From: Psychrobacillus psychrodurans
Lineage (GTDB): Bacteria > Bacillota > Bacilli > Bacillales_A > Planococcaceae
DNA: 64,000 nucleotides
Assembly: GCA_900114885.1 (NCBI GenBank)
Contig: FOUN01000002.1
Location: 62,001-126,000 of the forward strand
Reading direction: 5' to 3'
This document shows, piece after piece, positions 1 to 11,776 of this stretch (position 1 is its first letter; every line of letters starts with the position of its first letter). A model generated the notes under the pieces. That model was not told the origin of the DNA. It was given only the letters and a program-made list of their open reading frames with translations, and made no database searches. The position numbers were made by a program, and so were the translations under genes.

Positions 1-1390
1 CCGAGAACTTATTGCAGATTCTGCTGAAACGGTGATTAATGCGCACTGGTTCGACGGAGTGTTCTACATTCCAAATTGTGACAAAATTACGCCGGGAATG
101 CTTATGGCAGCGGTAAGAACGAATGTCCCATCTGTATTTGTTTCAGGTGGACCGATGGAAGCTGGTACTTCAGCTGATGGGAAACAGCTTTCACTCACAT
201 CTGTGTTTGAAGGGGTAGGGTCTTATAAATCAGGTGGCATGACAGCGGAACAACTACTTGATATTGAACAAAATGCATGTCCAACATGTGGTTCATGTTC
301 AGGGATGTTCACAGCTAACTCCATGAACTCTTTAATGGAAATGTTAGGAATGACACCACCGGGTAATGGAACGATTATTGCAACATCGGATGAACGTCAT
401 CGCCTCATAAAAGAAGCGGCACATCATCTTGTACGTATGGTTAAAGAAGATGTAAAACCTAGAGATTTGATAACAAAAGAAACAATCGATGATGCATTTG
501 CACTCGATATGGCAATGGGAGGTTCTACAAACACTGTCCTTCACACATTGGCAATTGCACATGAAGCTGAAATCGAATACGACGTGAGAGAGATCAACGA
601 AGTTGCTAAGCGTATTCCTTATTTATCGAAAATTATGCCAGCATCAGACTACTCCATGCATGATGTACATCTTGCAGGAGGGGTTAGTGCCATTATAAAA
701 GAGCTTTGCGAAATTCCTGGAGCGGTTCATCCAGATCGGCTAACGATTACTGGTAAGTCACTCTATGAAAATGTGAAAGAAGCAGAAATTACGAATGATC
801 AAGTCATACGCCGAAAAGAAAATCCATATAGTCCTGTAGGTGGCTTATCCGTATTATTCGGAAATATCGCTCCTGAAGGCGGAGTAATTAAAGTAGGTGC
901 AGTGGACCCTTCTATTAAAGAGTTTACTGGTAAAGCAATTGTATTTGATTCACAGGAAGCTGCACAAGAAGCTATTGATGACGGTATAGTTCAAGCAGGT
1001 CATGTAGTGGTTATCCGCTATGAAGGTCCAAAAGGAGGACCAGGGATGCCAGAAATGCTTGCTCCGACATCAGCCATTCAAGGGCGTGGATTAGGAACTC
1101 AGGTAGCACTTATAACAGACGGTCGTTTTTCCGGAGCATCTCGAGGAATTTCCATTGGACATATTTCTCCTGAAGCTGCAGATGGTGGTCCGATTGCTTT
1201 AGTGCAAAATGATGATGTGATCGCTATTGATTTAACAAATAGAACGATAGATTTGAAAGTTAGCGATGTGGAATTAGCTACCAGACAAGCAAACTTACAA
1301 CCATTTGAACCAAAGATTAAAAAAGGTTATTTAGCAAGATATTCAAAATTAGTAACATCAGCAAGCACTGGTGGAGTAATGAAAATCTAA
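1..1390 (+). CDS. ilvD: Dihydroxy-acid dehydratase, 3' part (5' end outside window)
   Basis: Catalyses dehydration of 2,3-dihydroxy-isovalerate and -methylvalerate, the third common step of valine/isoleucine synthesis. The reading frame is open from base 2, so the gene enters from the left; the GTG at 32 is internal. About 462 residues are present, so roughly 95 N-terminal residues are missing relative to the usual ~558. Visible signatures are NCDKITPGM and the cysteine cluster [11 protein letters not shown], which belong to the iron-sulfur site of the IlvD/Edd family, and the C-terminal GRFSGASRG motif. The frame is intact to the TAA at 1388-1390. It is followed by a T-box leader rather than directly by ilvB, so it may be transcribed separately from the downstream operon. 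Confidence 0.97.
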   Translation, partial: RELIADSAETVINAHWFDGVFYIPNCDKITPGMLMAAVRTNVPSVFVSGGPMEAGTSADGKQLSLTSVFEGVGSYKSGGMTAEQLLDIEQNACPTCGSCSGMFTANSMNSLMEMLGMTPPGNGTIIATSDERHRLIKEAAHHLVRMVKEDVKPRDLITKETIDDAFALDMAMGGSTNTVLHTLAIAHEAEIEYDVREINEVAKRIPYLSKIMPASDYSMHDVHLAGGVSAIIKELCEIPGAVHPDRLTITGKSLYENVKEAEITNDQVIRRKENPYSPVGGLSVLFGNIAPEGGVIKVGAVDPSIKEFTGKAIVFDSQEAAQEAIDDGIVQAGHVVVIRYEGPKGGPGMPEMLAPTSAIQGRGLGTQVALITDGRFSGASRGISIGHISPEAADGGPIALVQNDDVIAIDLTNRTIDLKVSDVELATRQANLQPFEPKIKKGYLARYSKLVTSASTGGVMKI

Positions 1391-1535
1391 TTTAGTTAAG
1401 CAAATAATTGGTTTGATGAATTAAGTTAGTTCAGCATTAAAGAATTTTTATCGAACTTATTCGAGAACGCAAATAAGCTAAGGCGAATTTGATTAAATCT
1501 AATATTTAAATCATTGATGAGGCAAAAGTTAAAGG

Positions 1536-1804
1536 AATCTTGTATTTACAGAGAGTCGGTGTGGTGGGAACCGACAGTACAACCTTTAGCGACATCCCCT
1601 CGGAGTGAAGTGTTGAATGGGAAACCTAATAGATACTTCCGGGTGTAGTTTAGCTACTCTCGTTATAAATGGATAGTGGGCATTTGTCTGCTATCTGCGA
1701 GGTAGCGGTTGCGCTACGAACTAGGGTGGTACCATGAAAAGAATTTCATCCCTATACAAAAAACGAAGGTTTATTTGTGTGGGGTGAAATTCTTTTCTTT
1801 TTTA
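1536..1804 (+). promoter_or_regulatory. T-box riboswitch leader of the ilv-leu operon
   Basis: The diagnostic T-box sequence AGGGTGGTACC lies at 1723-1733. It precedes a strong terminator (1736-1804). The base of Stem I pairs GAGAGT (1551-1556) with ACTCTC (1656-1661), and the GGTGG/ACCGAC helix and GGAGTG segment of a typical Stem I lie between. The best specifier candidate is ATC at 1594-1596 (Ile), placed two bases before the CTCGGAG segment; CTC at 1599-1601 (Leu) is the alternative. Uncharged tRNA pairing at the T-box bulge would disrupt the terminator and turn on ilvB and the genes after it. Confidence 0.93.
1736..1804 (+). terminator. Intrinsic terminator of the T-box leader
   Basis: Long stem: GAAAAGAATTTCATCCC (from about 1737) pairs with GGGGTGAAATTCTTTTC (to about 1797), followed by a T-run. 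The 5' arm overlaps the region needed for the T-box antiterminator, giving the usual mutually exclusive structures. Confidence 0.9.
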
Positions 1805-1887
1805 TAAATTAGACTTCAGCAATTTAAAGCGCAAAGTCGAAAAGCTTTTCTAAGTAAACTGGACGATTTGATAAAAAGGAGGAATTA

Positions 1888-3642
1888 ATGATGAAGTTGA
1901 CCGTTGAGGAAGCTGAGCAAGTTTACGAAGAGCCGATAACCACAAAGGCTCCTAGACAATTGAATGGTGCGGATGTTTTTATTGAAACGTTAAAGAAACA
2001 TCAGGTAGAAGTAATATTCGGTTATCCAGGTGGAGCAGTTTTACCTATTTATGATGCATTGTACAAAAATCCGATTAAGCATATTCTTGCCAGACATGAA
2101 CAGGGAGCTATTCACGCAGCAGAAGGGTATGCACGAGTTTCAGGAAAAGTTGGAGTAGTGATTGCCACTTCTGGACCAGGTGCAACGAATTTAGTAACTG
2201 GTATTGCCGATGCGATGATGGATTCAATTCCACTTGTTGTGTTTACAGGGCAGGTTGCTACTACCGTGATTGGTACAGATGCTTTCCAAGAGGCAGATAT
2301 TATCGGTATAACACAGCCAATTACCAAACATAATTACCAAGTTAAAGATGTAGCGGATTTTCCAAGAATCATTAACGAAGCTTTTCATATTGCTTCTACA
2401 GGTCGTCCAGGACCAGTTGTCGTAGATATACCTAAGAATATGGCTACGAGTTTGTTCGTAACGCCGGAGGAAAACTCACAGGAAGTGAATCTTCCAGGAT
2501 ACCAGCCAACGACAAAACCAAATTTTTTACAAATTCAAAAAGCAGCGCAAGCTATTTCTACTGCAAAGCAGCCGTTAATTCTTGCGGGTGCAGGCGTATT
2601 ATTCGCAAAAGCCACAAATGAACTAGCTGTATTTGCAGAAAAATATCAAATACCGATAACGAACACGCTTTTAGGATTAGGTGGTATCGAAGGAAATCAT
2701 CCACTTTTCCTAGGAATGGCAGGAATGCATGGAACGTATACAGCGAATATGGCAATCCAAACCTGTGATTTACTCATAAATGTTGGTGCAAGATTCGATG
2801 ACCGTCTAACAGGAAATTTAAACTACTTTGCACCAAACGCAAAAGTAGTTCATATAGACATTGATCCAGCGGAAATCGGTAAAAATGTTCCTACAGAAAT
2901 TCCAATTGTAGCGGATGCAAAAGAAGCTTTAGAAGCATTACTTGCGCAAGGTTCACCGAACGGAAATACAGCGGCATGGCTAGAAAGCTTAAATATTTCC
3001 AAAGAGCAATACCCATTTCATTATCAAGCGAGTGAGGAACGTGGATTGCTTCCACAGCAAGTATTAGAGCTAGTCCATGAGTATACAAACGGAGATGCTG
3101 TTGTCACAACAGACGTTGGGCAGCATCAAATGTGGACAGCGCAGTACTATAAATTCACTCAGCCGCATAACTGGGTAACATCTGGTGGACTTGGAACTAT
3201 GGGGTTTGGTTTCCCAGCAGCAATTGGAGCACAGCTAGCTAAACCGAACGCGAAAGTAGTTTCAATCGTTGGTGATGCAGGTTTTCAAATGACGTTACAG
3301 GAGCTATCACTTTTACAGGAGCTAAGAATTCCAGTAAAAGTTATTATTTTAAACAACCAAGCTCTTGGAATGGTTCGCCAATGGCAAGAGACATTCCATG
3401 GGGAAAGATTTTCGCAATCACTTATTCCGGTTCAACCAGATTTCGTGAAGTTAGCGGAGGCCTATGATATTAAAGGTTATAAAATTGAAACGTTTGAAGA
3501 TGCGAAGGTGCTATTAAAAGAAGCGCTAGAATCCGATGAGCCAGTATTAATTGATTGTCGAGTAGTACAAAAAGAAAGTGTCTATCCAATGGTTGCTCCA
3601 GGTAAAGGGTTACATGAAATGATTGGAGTGAAGCCAGAATGA
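1888..3642 (+). CDS. ilvB: Acetolactate synthase large subunit
   Basis: Thiamine-diphosphate enzyme condensing two pyruvates, or pyruvate and 2-oxobutyrate, as the first committed step of Val/Leu/Ile synthesis. The 584 residues show the three-domain ThDP architecture: an N-terminal PYR domain with the catalytic Glu in [14 protein letters not shown] (residue about 70), a central domain, and the C-terminal PP domain with the GDAGFQM...NN metal/diphosphate motif (about 465-495). Length is normal. AAAGGAGG at 1875-1882 serves adjacent ATGs at 1888 and 1891; 1891 has the slightly better spacing. It overlaps ilvN by ATGA (3639-3642), so the subunits are translationally coupled. Confidence 0.97.
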   Translation: MMKLTVEEAEQVYEEPITTKAPRQLNGADVFIETLKKHQVEVIFGYPGGAVLPIYDALYKNPIKHILARHEQGAIHAAEGYARVSGKVGVVIATSGPGATNLVTGIADAMMDSIPLVVFTGQVATTVIGTDAFQEADIIGITQPITKHNYQVKDVADFPRIINEAFHIASTGRPGPVVVDIPKNMATSLFVTPEENSQEVNLPGYQPTTKPNFLQIQKAAQAISTAKQPLILAGAGVLFAKATNELAVFAEKYQIPITNTLLGLGGIEGNHPLFLGMAGMHGTYTANMAIQTCDLLINVGARFDDRLTGNLNYFAPNAKVVHIDIDPAEIGKNVPTEIPIVADAKEALEALLAQGSPNGNTAAWLESLNISKEQYPFHYQASEERGLLPQQVLELVHEYTNGDAVVTTDVGQHQMWTAQYYKFTQPHNWVTSGGLGTMGFGFPAAIGAQLAKPNAKVVSIVGDAGFQMTLQELSLLQELRIPVKVIILNNQALGMVRQWQETFHGERFSQSLIPVQPDFVKLAEAYDIKGYKIETFEDAKVLLKEALESDEPVLIDCRVVQKESVYPMVAPGKGLHEMIGVKPE

Positions 3643-4154
3643 AACGAATCATAACAGTAACCGTGATCAATCAAAGCGGAGTTCTTAATCGTGTAACAGG
3701 TCTACTCATGAAGCGTCAGTTCAACATAGAAAGCATCACTGTTGGGCATACAGAAAATCCTGAAATATCCAAAATGACATTTGTCGTAAATGTGGAGGAC
3801 GAACAAAAGCTTGAGCAACTATTAAAACAGCTGCAAAAACAAGTAGATGTGCTAAAAGTGAATGATATTACTGAAAAACAAATTGTTGTAAGAGAGTTGG
3901 CACTCTTGAAAGTCGTATCGCCACCAGCTGTAAGAGCAGAGATTAATAGCATCATTGAACCTTTCCGAGCTTCTATTATTGATACTGGAAAAAATGTTGT
4001 CACATTCCAAGTCACAGGTAGCCCTGAGAAAATTGATGCATTTATTGATTTGCTAAAGCCATATGGCATAAAAGAGCTGACAAGAACAGGCGTAACTGCT
4101 TTTGTTCGAGAGACACAGAAAGTAAATGCACCACAGTTATCTATTTTAAAGTAA
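3639..4154 (+). CDS. ilvN: Acetolactate synthase small (regulatory) subunit
   Basis: Regulatory partner of IlvB, which confers valine feedback inhibition and boosts activity. The 171 residues comprise an N-terminal ACT domain (about 4-76, with the [16 protein letters not shown] signature) and the C-terminal ALS_ss_C domain (about 80-160, with [10 protein letters not shown]). Length fits the family. The start overlaps the ilvB stop by four bases. It is also named ilvH in B. subtilis. A 144-bp gap without a visible terminator separates it from ilvC. Confidence 0.96.
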   Translation: MKRIITVTVINQSGVLNRVTGLLMKRQFNIESITVGHTENPEISKMTFVVNVEDEQKLEQLLKQLQKQVDVLKVNDITEKQIVVRELALLKVVSPPAVRAEINSIIEPFRASIIDTGKNVVTFQVTGSPEKIDAFIDLLKPYGIKELTRTGVTAFVRETQKVNAPQLSILK

Positions 4155-4265
4155 TGACTTTGGAACATTTAAGTTTTGGTATTTAGAAACTTTATAGGCG
4201 GAGAATCCAGTTGGAGGGCTCACAGACCGCGTAAATCAGCAGATGTAATTAATGAGTCAAAATAA

Positions 4266-6858
<2,593 letters not shown>

Positions 6859-6981
6859 TTGATACCCGCTCCAGGCGGACGCTTTCCGCGGGCACGGCTT
6901 CAATCTCCTCGTCACTGCGTTCCTGCGGTGCTTTCAGCTCGCGCTGTTCCCGCTGGAGTCGCCGCCTTGCGCTACAATCAA
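6859..6981 (+). repeat. GC-rich intergenic repeat, family A, copy 1 (between leuA and leuB)
   Basis: About 123 bp, much more GC-rich than its surroundings. It starts TTGATA, contains GGACGCTTTCCGCGGGC and CCCGCTGGAGTCGCC, and ends AATCAA. Similar blocks occur at 12678, 12971, 27711, 33478, 33841, and partly at 36658. It lies inside the leu operon without an obvious terminator, so it is probably transcribed. Confidence 0.85.
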
Positions 6982-7070
6982 CGAAATCCTTAAGCTAATT
7001 GGATAAGATCACATAGATATTCGTGTTTTCATATGAATTTGACTTAAATCTAAAAATGGGAGTGAATGGG

Positions 7071-8171
7071 ATGGAAAAAACGATAACGGTATTACCGGGA
7101 GATGGAATCGGTCCAGAAGTGACAGAAGCAGCAGTAAAGGTGCTTCAAGCAATTGCAAAACGTTTTAACCATACGTTTAACTTGCAATACGGATTGATCG
7201 GTGGGGCAGCAATTGATGCTTGTGAAAATCCCCTACCACAAGAAACGATAAACGTATGCAGTAAAAGTGATGCCATACTTTTAGGCGCAGTAGGTGGGCC
7301 AAAGTGGGATCAAAATCCATCTCATTTACGCCCGGAAAAAGGACTGCTAGCTATTCGGAAGCATTTTGGATTGTATGCTAATATTCGTCCTGTAAAAGCG
7401 ATTCCTGCATTACTTGAAGCCTCTCCTCTTAAAAAAGAAGTGGCAGAGTCGGTAGATCTAGTAATTGTACGTGAATTGACAGGTGGTTTATATTTTGCAG
7501 AGCCACGTAAGAAAACTAATGATTACGCAGTCGACACTTTAGTTTATACGCGCAGTGAAATTGAACGAATTGTGGATACTGCTTTCCAATTAGCAAGGAG
7601 CCGTCGTGGCAAGCTTGCATCTGTAGATAAAGCAAATGTATTAGATTCTAGTAAATTATGGCGTGAAATTGTCGAAGAGAAAAAACAAGGGTATCCAGAT
7701 GTAGAAGTAGAGCATATGCTTGTGGACTCAACTGCGATGAAGTTGATCACGAAGCCAGATTCATTTGACGTAATTGTTACGGAAAATATGTTTGGTGATA
7801 TTTTAAGTGATGAGGCTTCCGTAATCACCGGTTCCTTAGGCATGTTACCGTCAGCAAGTACGCGTGAGGATGGATTTGGTTTATATGAACCAGTCCATGG
7901 CTCTGCGCCTGATATTGCGGGGCAAAATAAAGCAAACCCAGCAGCAACTATTCTTTCAACTGCAATGATGCTGCGTGAAGCATTCCAAATGGAAACGGAA
8001 GCAGCGGCTATTGAAGAGGCGGTATTTAATGTATTGAATGACGGTAATTTCACAAGTGACCTTCAAATAAAAGGGAAACGAGTGCTGTCTACGACGGAAT
8101 GGACCTTAAAGGTTATAGAAGAATTAGACTCAGAATTTGTATCAGATAGTATTATGTTTTCTTATGTCTAA
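7071..8171 (+). CDS. leuB: 3-isopropylmalate dehydrogenase
   Basis: NAD+-dependent oxidative decarboxylation of 3-isopropylmalate in leucine synthesis. The ATG at 7071 gives MEKTITVLPGDGIGPE and a 366-residue protein of normal length, with GGGAGTG at 7058-7064 as ribosome-binding site; the frame is open back to a GTG at 7023, but that extension has no family counterpart. Motifs: TENMFGDILSDEAS (metal/substrate), GSLGMLPSAS, and the nucleotide-binding EPVHGSAPDIAGQNKANP. The C-terminal dozen residues look loosely conserved. leuC follows after 19 bp. Confidence 0.95.
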   Translation: MEKTITVLPGDGIGPEVTEAAVKVLQAIAKRFNHTFNLQYGLIGGAAIDACENPLPQETINVCSKSDAILLGAVGGPKWDQNPSHLRPEKGLLAIRKHFGLYANIRPVKAIPALLEASPLKKEVAESVDLVIVRELTGGLYFAEPRKKTNDYAVDTLVYTRSEIERIVDTAFQLARSRRGKLASVDKANVLDSSKLWREIVEEKKQGYPDVEVEHMLVDSTAMKLITKPDSFDVIVTENMFGDILSDEASVITGSLGMLPSASTREDGFGLYEPVHGSAPDIAGQNKANPAATILSTAMMLREAFQMETEAAAIEEAVFNVLNDGNFTSDLQIKGKRVLSTTEWTLKVIEELDSEFVSDSIMFSYV

Positions 8172-8190
8172 CCAAAAGGAGAGGAACTAA

Positions 8191-9606
8191 ATGGTAAAAA
8201 CGATTATTGAGAAAATTTGGGATGAACATATTGTGTATGAGGAAGAAGGTAAACCAGACCTTCTCTATATCGATTTACACTTACTCCATGAGGTGACATC
8301 TCCGCAGGCTTTTGAAGGGTTACGACTAAATAAACGGAAGGTTCGTCGGCCAGATCTATGCTATGCAACAATGGATCATAACGTACCTACTCGGAATAGA
8401 GAACAGATCAAAGACGTTATCGCTCGTAAACAAATCAGTACTCTTCAACAAAACTGTGAAGAATTTGGGGTTCCACTTGCCAATATGGATCATCCTGACC
8501 AAGGGATTGTGCACATTATTGGACCAGAGCTTGGTTTAACACAGCCTGGTAAAACAATTGTTTGTGGAGACAGTCATACATCTACACATGGTGCATTCGG
8601 GGCAATTGCTTTTGGTATAGGTACTAGTGAAGTAGAGCATGTTCTTTCTACTCAGACACTATGGCAGGCTAAACCAAAAACGATGCAAATTAAAGTAACG
8701 GGTGACCTTGGGTATGGTGTTGCTGCAAAAGATATTATTTTAGCGATTATTTCAAAGTTTGGAATTGATATGGGAACAGGTTACATCGTGGAATACACTG
8801 GTGAAGCGATTCGTAAGCTATCAATGGAAGAGCGCATGACCATTTGTAATATGTCCATTGAAGCAGGAGCACGAGCTGGATTGATTAGCCCGGATGAGAC
8901 AACGGTTGAATTCCTTAGAGGTCGTGAGCATGTTCCTTCAGGTGAAGCATTTGAGAAAGAAGCTGCTCGTTGGTTAGCTTTAGCGACTGATGAGGGTGCT
9001 ATTTACGATAAAACTGTAGAAATTTCTACAGATGAGATTGAACCATTTGTAACATGGGGTACAAATCCTTCTATGGGTTCTGGTGTATCGCAAAATATTC
9101 CGTTCACATCTGATTTCATGGAGACAAGTGATCAACAAGCACATGAAAAAGCACTAGCTTACATGGGTCTAGAACAGGGAATGCCTCTAGAGGATATAGC
9201 TATTTCGAATGTATTTATCGGGTCCTGTACAAATGCACGTTTAAGTGATCTTCGTACAGCAGCCAACGTAATTGCTGGTCGTAAAGTGCATCCAAACGTA
9301 ACAGCCATTGTCGTTCCGGGATCCCAAACGGTAAAAAAACAAGCAGAGCAAGAAGGGATCGATCAAGTATTCCTTGATGCAGGATTCGAATGGCGTGAGT
9401 CGGGCTGCAGTATGTGCCTTGCGATGAATGAAGATGTCGTGCCAGCAGGGGAACACTGCGCCTCTACATCCAACCGCAACTTTGAAGGTCGTCAAGGAGC
9501 TGGTTCCAGAACGCACCTGATGAGTCCAGCAATGGCAGCAGCAGCAGCAATCGAAGGACATATTGTAGATATTCGCAAATTTCAACTTAATACAGTAGGG
9601 GTTTAA
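8191..9606 (+). CDS. leuC: 3-isopropylmalate dehydratase large subunit
   Basis: Aconitase-family subunit isomerising 2- to 3-isopropylmalate with LeuD. The 471 residues carry the [4Fe-4S] cysteines in [12 protein letters not shown] (about 347) and GCSMCLAMN (about 407-410), plus [14 protein letters not shown] in the N-terminal half and [10 protein letters not shown] near the end. AAAGGAGAGG precedes the ATG. Unlike in B. subtilis, a 264-bp structured gap separates it from leuD. Confidence 0.96.
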   Translation: MVKTIIEKIWDEHIVYEEEGKPDLLYIDLHLLHEVTSPQAFEGLRLNKRKVRRPDLCYATMDHNVPTRNREQIKDVIARKQISTLQQNCEEFGVPLANMDHPDQGIVHIIGPELGLTQPGKTIVCGDSHTSTHGAFGAIAFGIGTSEVEHVLSTQTLWQAKPKTMQIKVTGDLGYGVAAKDIILAIISKFGIDMGTGYIVEYTGEAIRKLSMEERMTICNMSIEAGARAGLISPDETTVEFLRGREHVPSGEAFEKEAARWLALATDEGAIYDKTVEISTDEIEPFVTWGTNPSMGSGVSQNIPFTSDFMETSDQQAHEKALAYMGLEQGMPLEDIAISNVFIGSCTNARLSDLRTAANVIAGRKVHPNVTAIVVPGSQTVKKQAEQEGIDQVFLDAGFEWRESGCSMCLAMNEDVVPAGEHCASTSNRNFEGRQGAGSRTHLMSPAMAAAAAIEGHIVDIRKFQLNTVGV

Positions 9607-9625
9607 CCCTTACTGTATTAAAGGA

Positions 9626-9835
9626 ACTCTGGCTAAAATCGCCGCGTCCTGCGGCAACGCCTGTGTGACTAACACCCTGTTGGCCTAAGCCTCCGGCGGA
9701 TGTCACAGATTTTTTAAAGGAGTAAATTGAGCAAGGTGGGGCCTGAGTGATGCAGGTCAGTTAACCGTTGTCGCAAGGATGCGACCAATTTAGGTTAACT
9801 TCAACTCTTGATCTGGAAGCAATTACTCCAAGGCG
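9626..9835 (+). repeat. Structured GC-rich element between leuC and leuD (family B repeat plus nested hairpins)
   Basis: Two parts. The block 9638-9708 (CGCCGCGTCCTGCGGCAACG ... CTCCGGCGGATGTCACA) is GC-rich, and a degraded relative appears at 54111-54172. Then GGAGTAAATTG near 9719 is mirrored by CAATTACTCC near 9824. Inside this lie GTTAACC...GGTTAAC arms around the perfect hairpin GTCGCA-AGGA-TGCGAC. No reading frame is evident. It should be transcribed as part of the operon mRNA. Confidence 0.7.
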
Positions 9836-9870
9836 AAATTGATCTAGTAAATGCATAAGGAGGAAAACCA

Positions 9871-10452
9871 ATGGAGCCTATCAATGAAATAATAAGTGTC
9901 ATAACACCTTTGAATCAAAAAAATGTAGACACTGACCAAATAATTTCGAAAGAATTTCTAAAACGCATTGAACGTACTGGTTTCGGTAAATACCTATTTT
10001 ATCATTGGCGATTCGATGCAAATGATGAGCCAATTAAAGACTTCGTATTAAACGATGAACGATATAAAGATTCTACTATATTAATAGCACATGACAATTT
10101 TGGTTGTGGCTCCTCCCGTGAGCATGCACCATGGTCTATTTTGGATTATGGCTTTCGAGTAGTCATTGCACCAAGCTTTGCGGATATCTTCTATAATAAC
10201 TGCATGAAAAACGGGATTTTACCGATAAAGTTATCGGTGGATGAAGTAGAAGCATTGTTAAGTAAAGAAGTGTATAACGTAGCAGTAAATTTAGAAGAGC
10301 AAACGGTAACAGGTACGGACGGTATTGTGTATTCATTTGATATTGATCCATACCAAAAGGAAATGCTTCTAAATGGATGGGATGAAATTTCGTTAACCTT
10401 CCAATATGAAGATAAAATAAAAGCTTACGAAGATAAAAAAATAGCTAATTAG
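9871..10452 (+). CDS. leuD: 3-isopropylmalate dehydratase small subunit
   Basis: Swivel-domain partner of LeuC. The 193 residues show GFGKYLFYHWR, the active-site loop NFGCGSSREHAPW (about 72-84) and PSFADIFYNNCMKNG, all hallmarks of the family. The length is normal. AGGAGG precedes the ATG. It lies directly upstream of the ilvA-like gene, with the stop at 10450-10452. Confidence 0.96.
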   Translation: MEPINEIISVITPLNQKNVDTDQIISKEFLKRIERTGFGKYLFYHWRFDANDEPIKDFVLNDERYKDSTILIAHDNFGCGSSREHAPWSILDYGFRVVIAPSFADIFYNNCMKNGILPIKLSVDEVEALLSKEVYNVAVNLEEQTVTGTDGIVYSFDIDPYQKEMLLNGWDEISLTFQYEDKIKAYEDKKIAN

Positions 10453-10523
10453 GAGATGGTTTTGTTGGGAATTCATACGACACTGTAGGTTTATATCTAG
10501 CATCTGAGAAAGTAGCGGAGTTT

Positions 10524-11447
10524 GTGCATCGCACACCGTGTAAAAGATCGACCACATTCAATAAAATTACCGAGAAAAATGTGTTTTTGAAATTAGAAAA
10601 CCTGCAAAAAACTGGGTCATTTAAAATAAGAGGCGCTATGAATAAAGTATCGCAGCTAAGCGAAGCAGAGTGTGCCAAAGGATTAATCGCAGCCTCTGCT
10701 GGTAACCACGCACAAGGTGTCGCCTTTTCTGGTAAAGCACGAAATGTGCCAGTCACGATTTTCATGCCGCTTGGAACACCCGTTTCGAAAGTAAATGCTA
10801 CGAAAGGGTATGGAGCAACAGTCAAACTAATCGGTCAAAATTTTGATGAAGCGTATATTGCTGCTCGTGAGGAACAGCTTCGAACAGGAGCAACATTCAT
10901 CCATCCTTTTGACGATATGGCAGTTATCGAGGGGCAAGCAACCGTAGCGATGGAAATGCTTCAGCAGCGTCCAGAGCTAGATTCGATTGTTGTGCCAGCA
11001 GGCGGAGGAGGCTTACTAGCTGGTACCCTTCTTGCGGTAAAATCCATCCGTCCTGATATCAGAGTTATCGGAGTCCAATCCAGAAACGCTTCTGCAATTG
11101 CCTTTGCTTATAAAGGAAACGGTCTGCTACCATTCTTGGGCAAATCAATCGCTGAGGGTATTAACGTGAAAACACCAGGGAATTTGACTATGAACATTAT
11201 TCAAGCACTCGTGGACGATGTAATCACCGTGAGCGAACAAGAAATAGCATCTGCCATTCTCTTCACGCTTGAACGTGAAAAAACGCTCATTGAAGGTGCG
11301 GCAGCTGCAGCTGTAGCGGCAGTATTGAATAACCGCATTCCAGAATCCTCCCAAAATGTCGGCATAATCGTCAGCGGTGGCAACATCGATGTTACTAAAC
11401 TAGTCGAATGCCAGCAACTATGTACGAATATGCCTTTAGCTAAATAA
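10524..11447 (+). CDS. ilvA: Threonine ammonia-lyase, short TdcB-like form; 5' end disrupted or misread
   Basis: PLP-dependent fold-II enzyme converting threonine to 2-oxobutyrate for isoleucine synthesis. The PLP lysine is in TGSFKIRGAMNK, the phosphate-binding glycine loop is PAGGGGLLAG, and SGGNIDV lies near the end. There is no C-terminal ACT domain, so it resembles catabolic TdcB more than the feedback-regulated IlvA. The listed GTG at 10524 is the first recognisable start in frame, yet homology-like sequence (YDTVGLYLASEKVAEFV) continues upstream to about 10470 without any ATG/GTG/TTG. The ribosome-binding site AGGAGA (10451-10456) points to TTG at 10465, which is one base out of frame. 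See findings. Confidence 0.85.
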   Translation: MHRTPCKRSTTFNKITEKNVFLKLENLQKTGSFKIRGAMNKVSQLSEAECAKGLIAASAGNHAQGVAFSGKARNVPVTIFMPLGTPVSKVNATKGYGATVKLIGQNFDEAYIAAREEQLRTGATFIHPFDDMAVIEGQATVAMEMLQQRPELDSIVVPAGGGGLLAGTLLAVKSIRPDIRVIGVQSRNASAIAFAYKGNGLLPFLGKSIAEGINVKTPGNLTMNIIQALVDDVITVSEQEIASAILFTLEREKTLIEGAAAAAVAAVLNNRIPESSQNVGIIVSGGNIDVTKLVECQQLCTNMPLAK

Positions 11448-11457
11448 GGACTCTCGA

Positions 11458-11489
11458 ACACCACTAGCCATTGAGCTAGTGGTGTTTTA
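11458..11489 (+). terminator. Terminator after ilvA
   Basis: ACACCACTAG (11458-11467) pairs with CTAGTGGTGT (11476-11485), followed by TTTT. It closes the ilv-leu operon. Confidence 0.9.
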
Positions 11490-11572
11490 ATACTATAGAT
11501 TAACCAAATCCATATAGGGAATAACTAAAATATTCGACAGCAAAACAAAAGTCAATCCCCATTAGACCGAAC

Positions 11573-11663
11573 TTGCGGTTTGCATGCCCTATATTTCGAT
11601 TCTATCCTATTAATTTGCGATTTGGTGCGCAGATTTTGCGATTCTGCCCCATGAACTAGTGAT
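11573..11663. repeat. 21-bp phased heptamer array, TTGCGAT type
   Basis: TTGCGGT at 11573, TTTCGAT at 11594, TTGCGAT at 11615, TTGCGAT at 11636 and the weaker TAGTGAT at 11657 are spaced exactly 21 bp apart, with unrelated 14-bp spacers. It lies between the ilvA terminator and the catE promoter. The rest of the 11490-11697 gap shows nothing else recognisable. Confidence 0.6.
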
Positions 11664-11697
11664 TCACTCTTCCATCGACTTAACCTAAACTCATCAC

Positions 11698-11742
11698 TTG
11701 ACTTCAATAGGTAACTAAAATATAATTACTTACGAAAAGTAA
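11698..11742 (+). promoter_or_regulatory. Promoter and putative operator of the catE-like gene
   Basis: TTGACT at 11698-11703 and TATAAT at 11721-11726 are 17 bp apart, a near-consensus sigma-A promoter. The inverted repeat TTACTT-N5-AAGTAA (11726-11731 and 11737-11742) overlaps the -10 end and likely start point, the usual place for a repressor. In B. subtilis catDE is controlled by the YodB/CatR (DUF24, MarR-like) regulators; assigning this site to such a regulator is inference. Confidence 0.65.
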
Positions 11743-11776
11743 CTAAAAAACTAACAAATTAACTGGAGGATTTCAA

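Noticed and set aside
3716-4168. Minus-strand 150-residue frame opposite ilvN
   Set aside because: It is antisense to a conserved gene, with Cys/Ser/Phe-rich composition typical of shadow frames.
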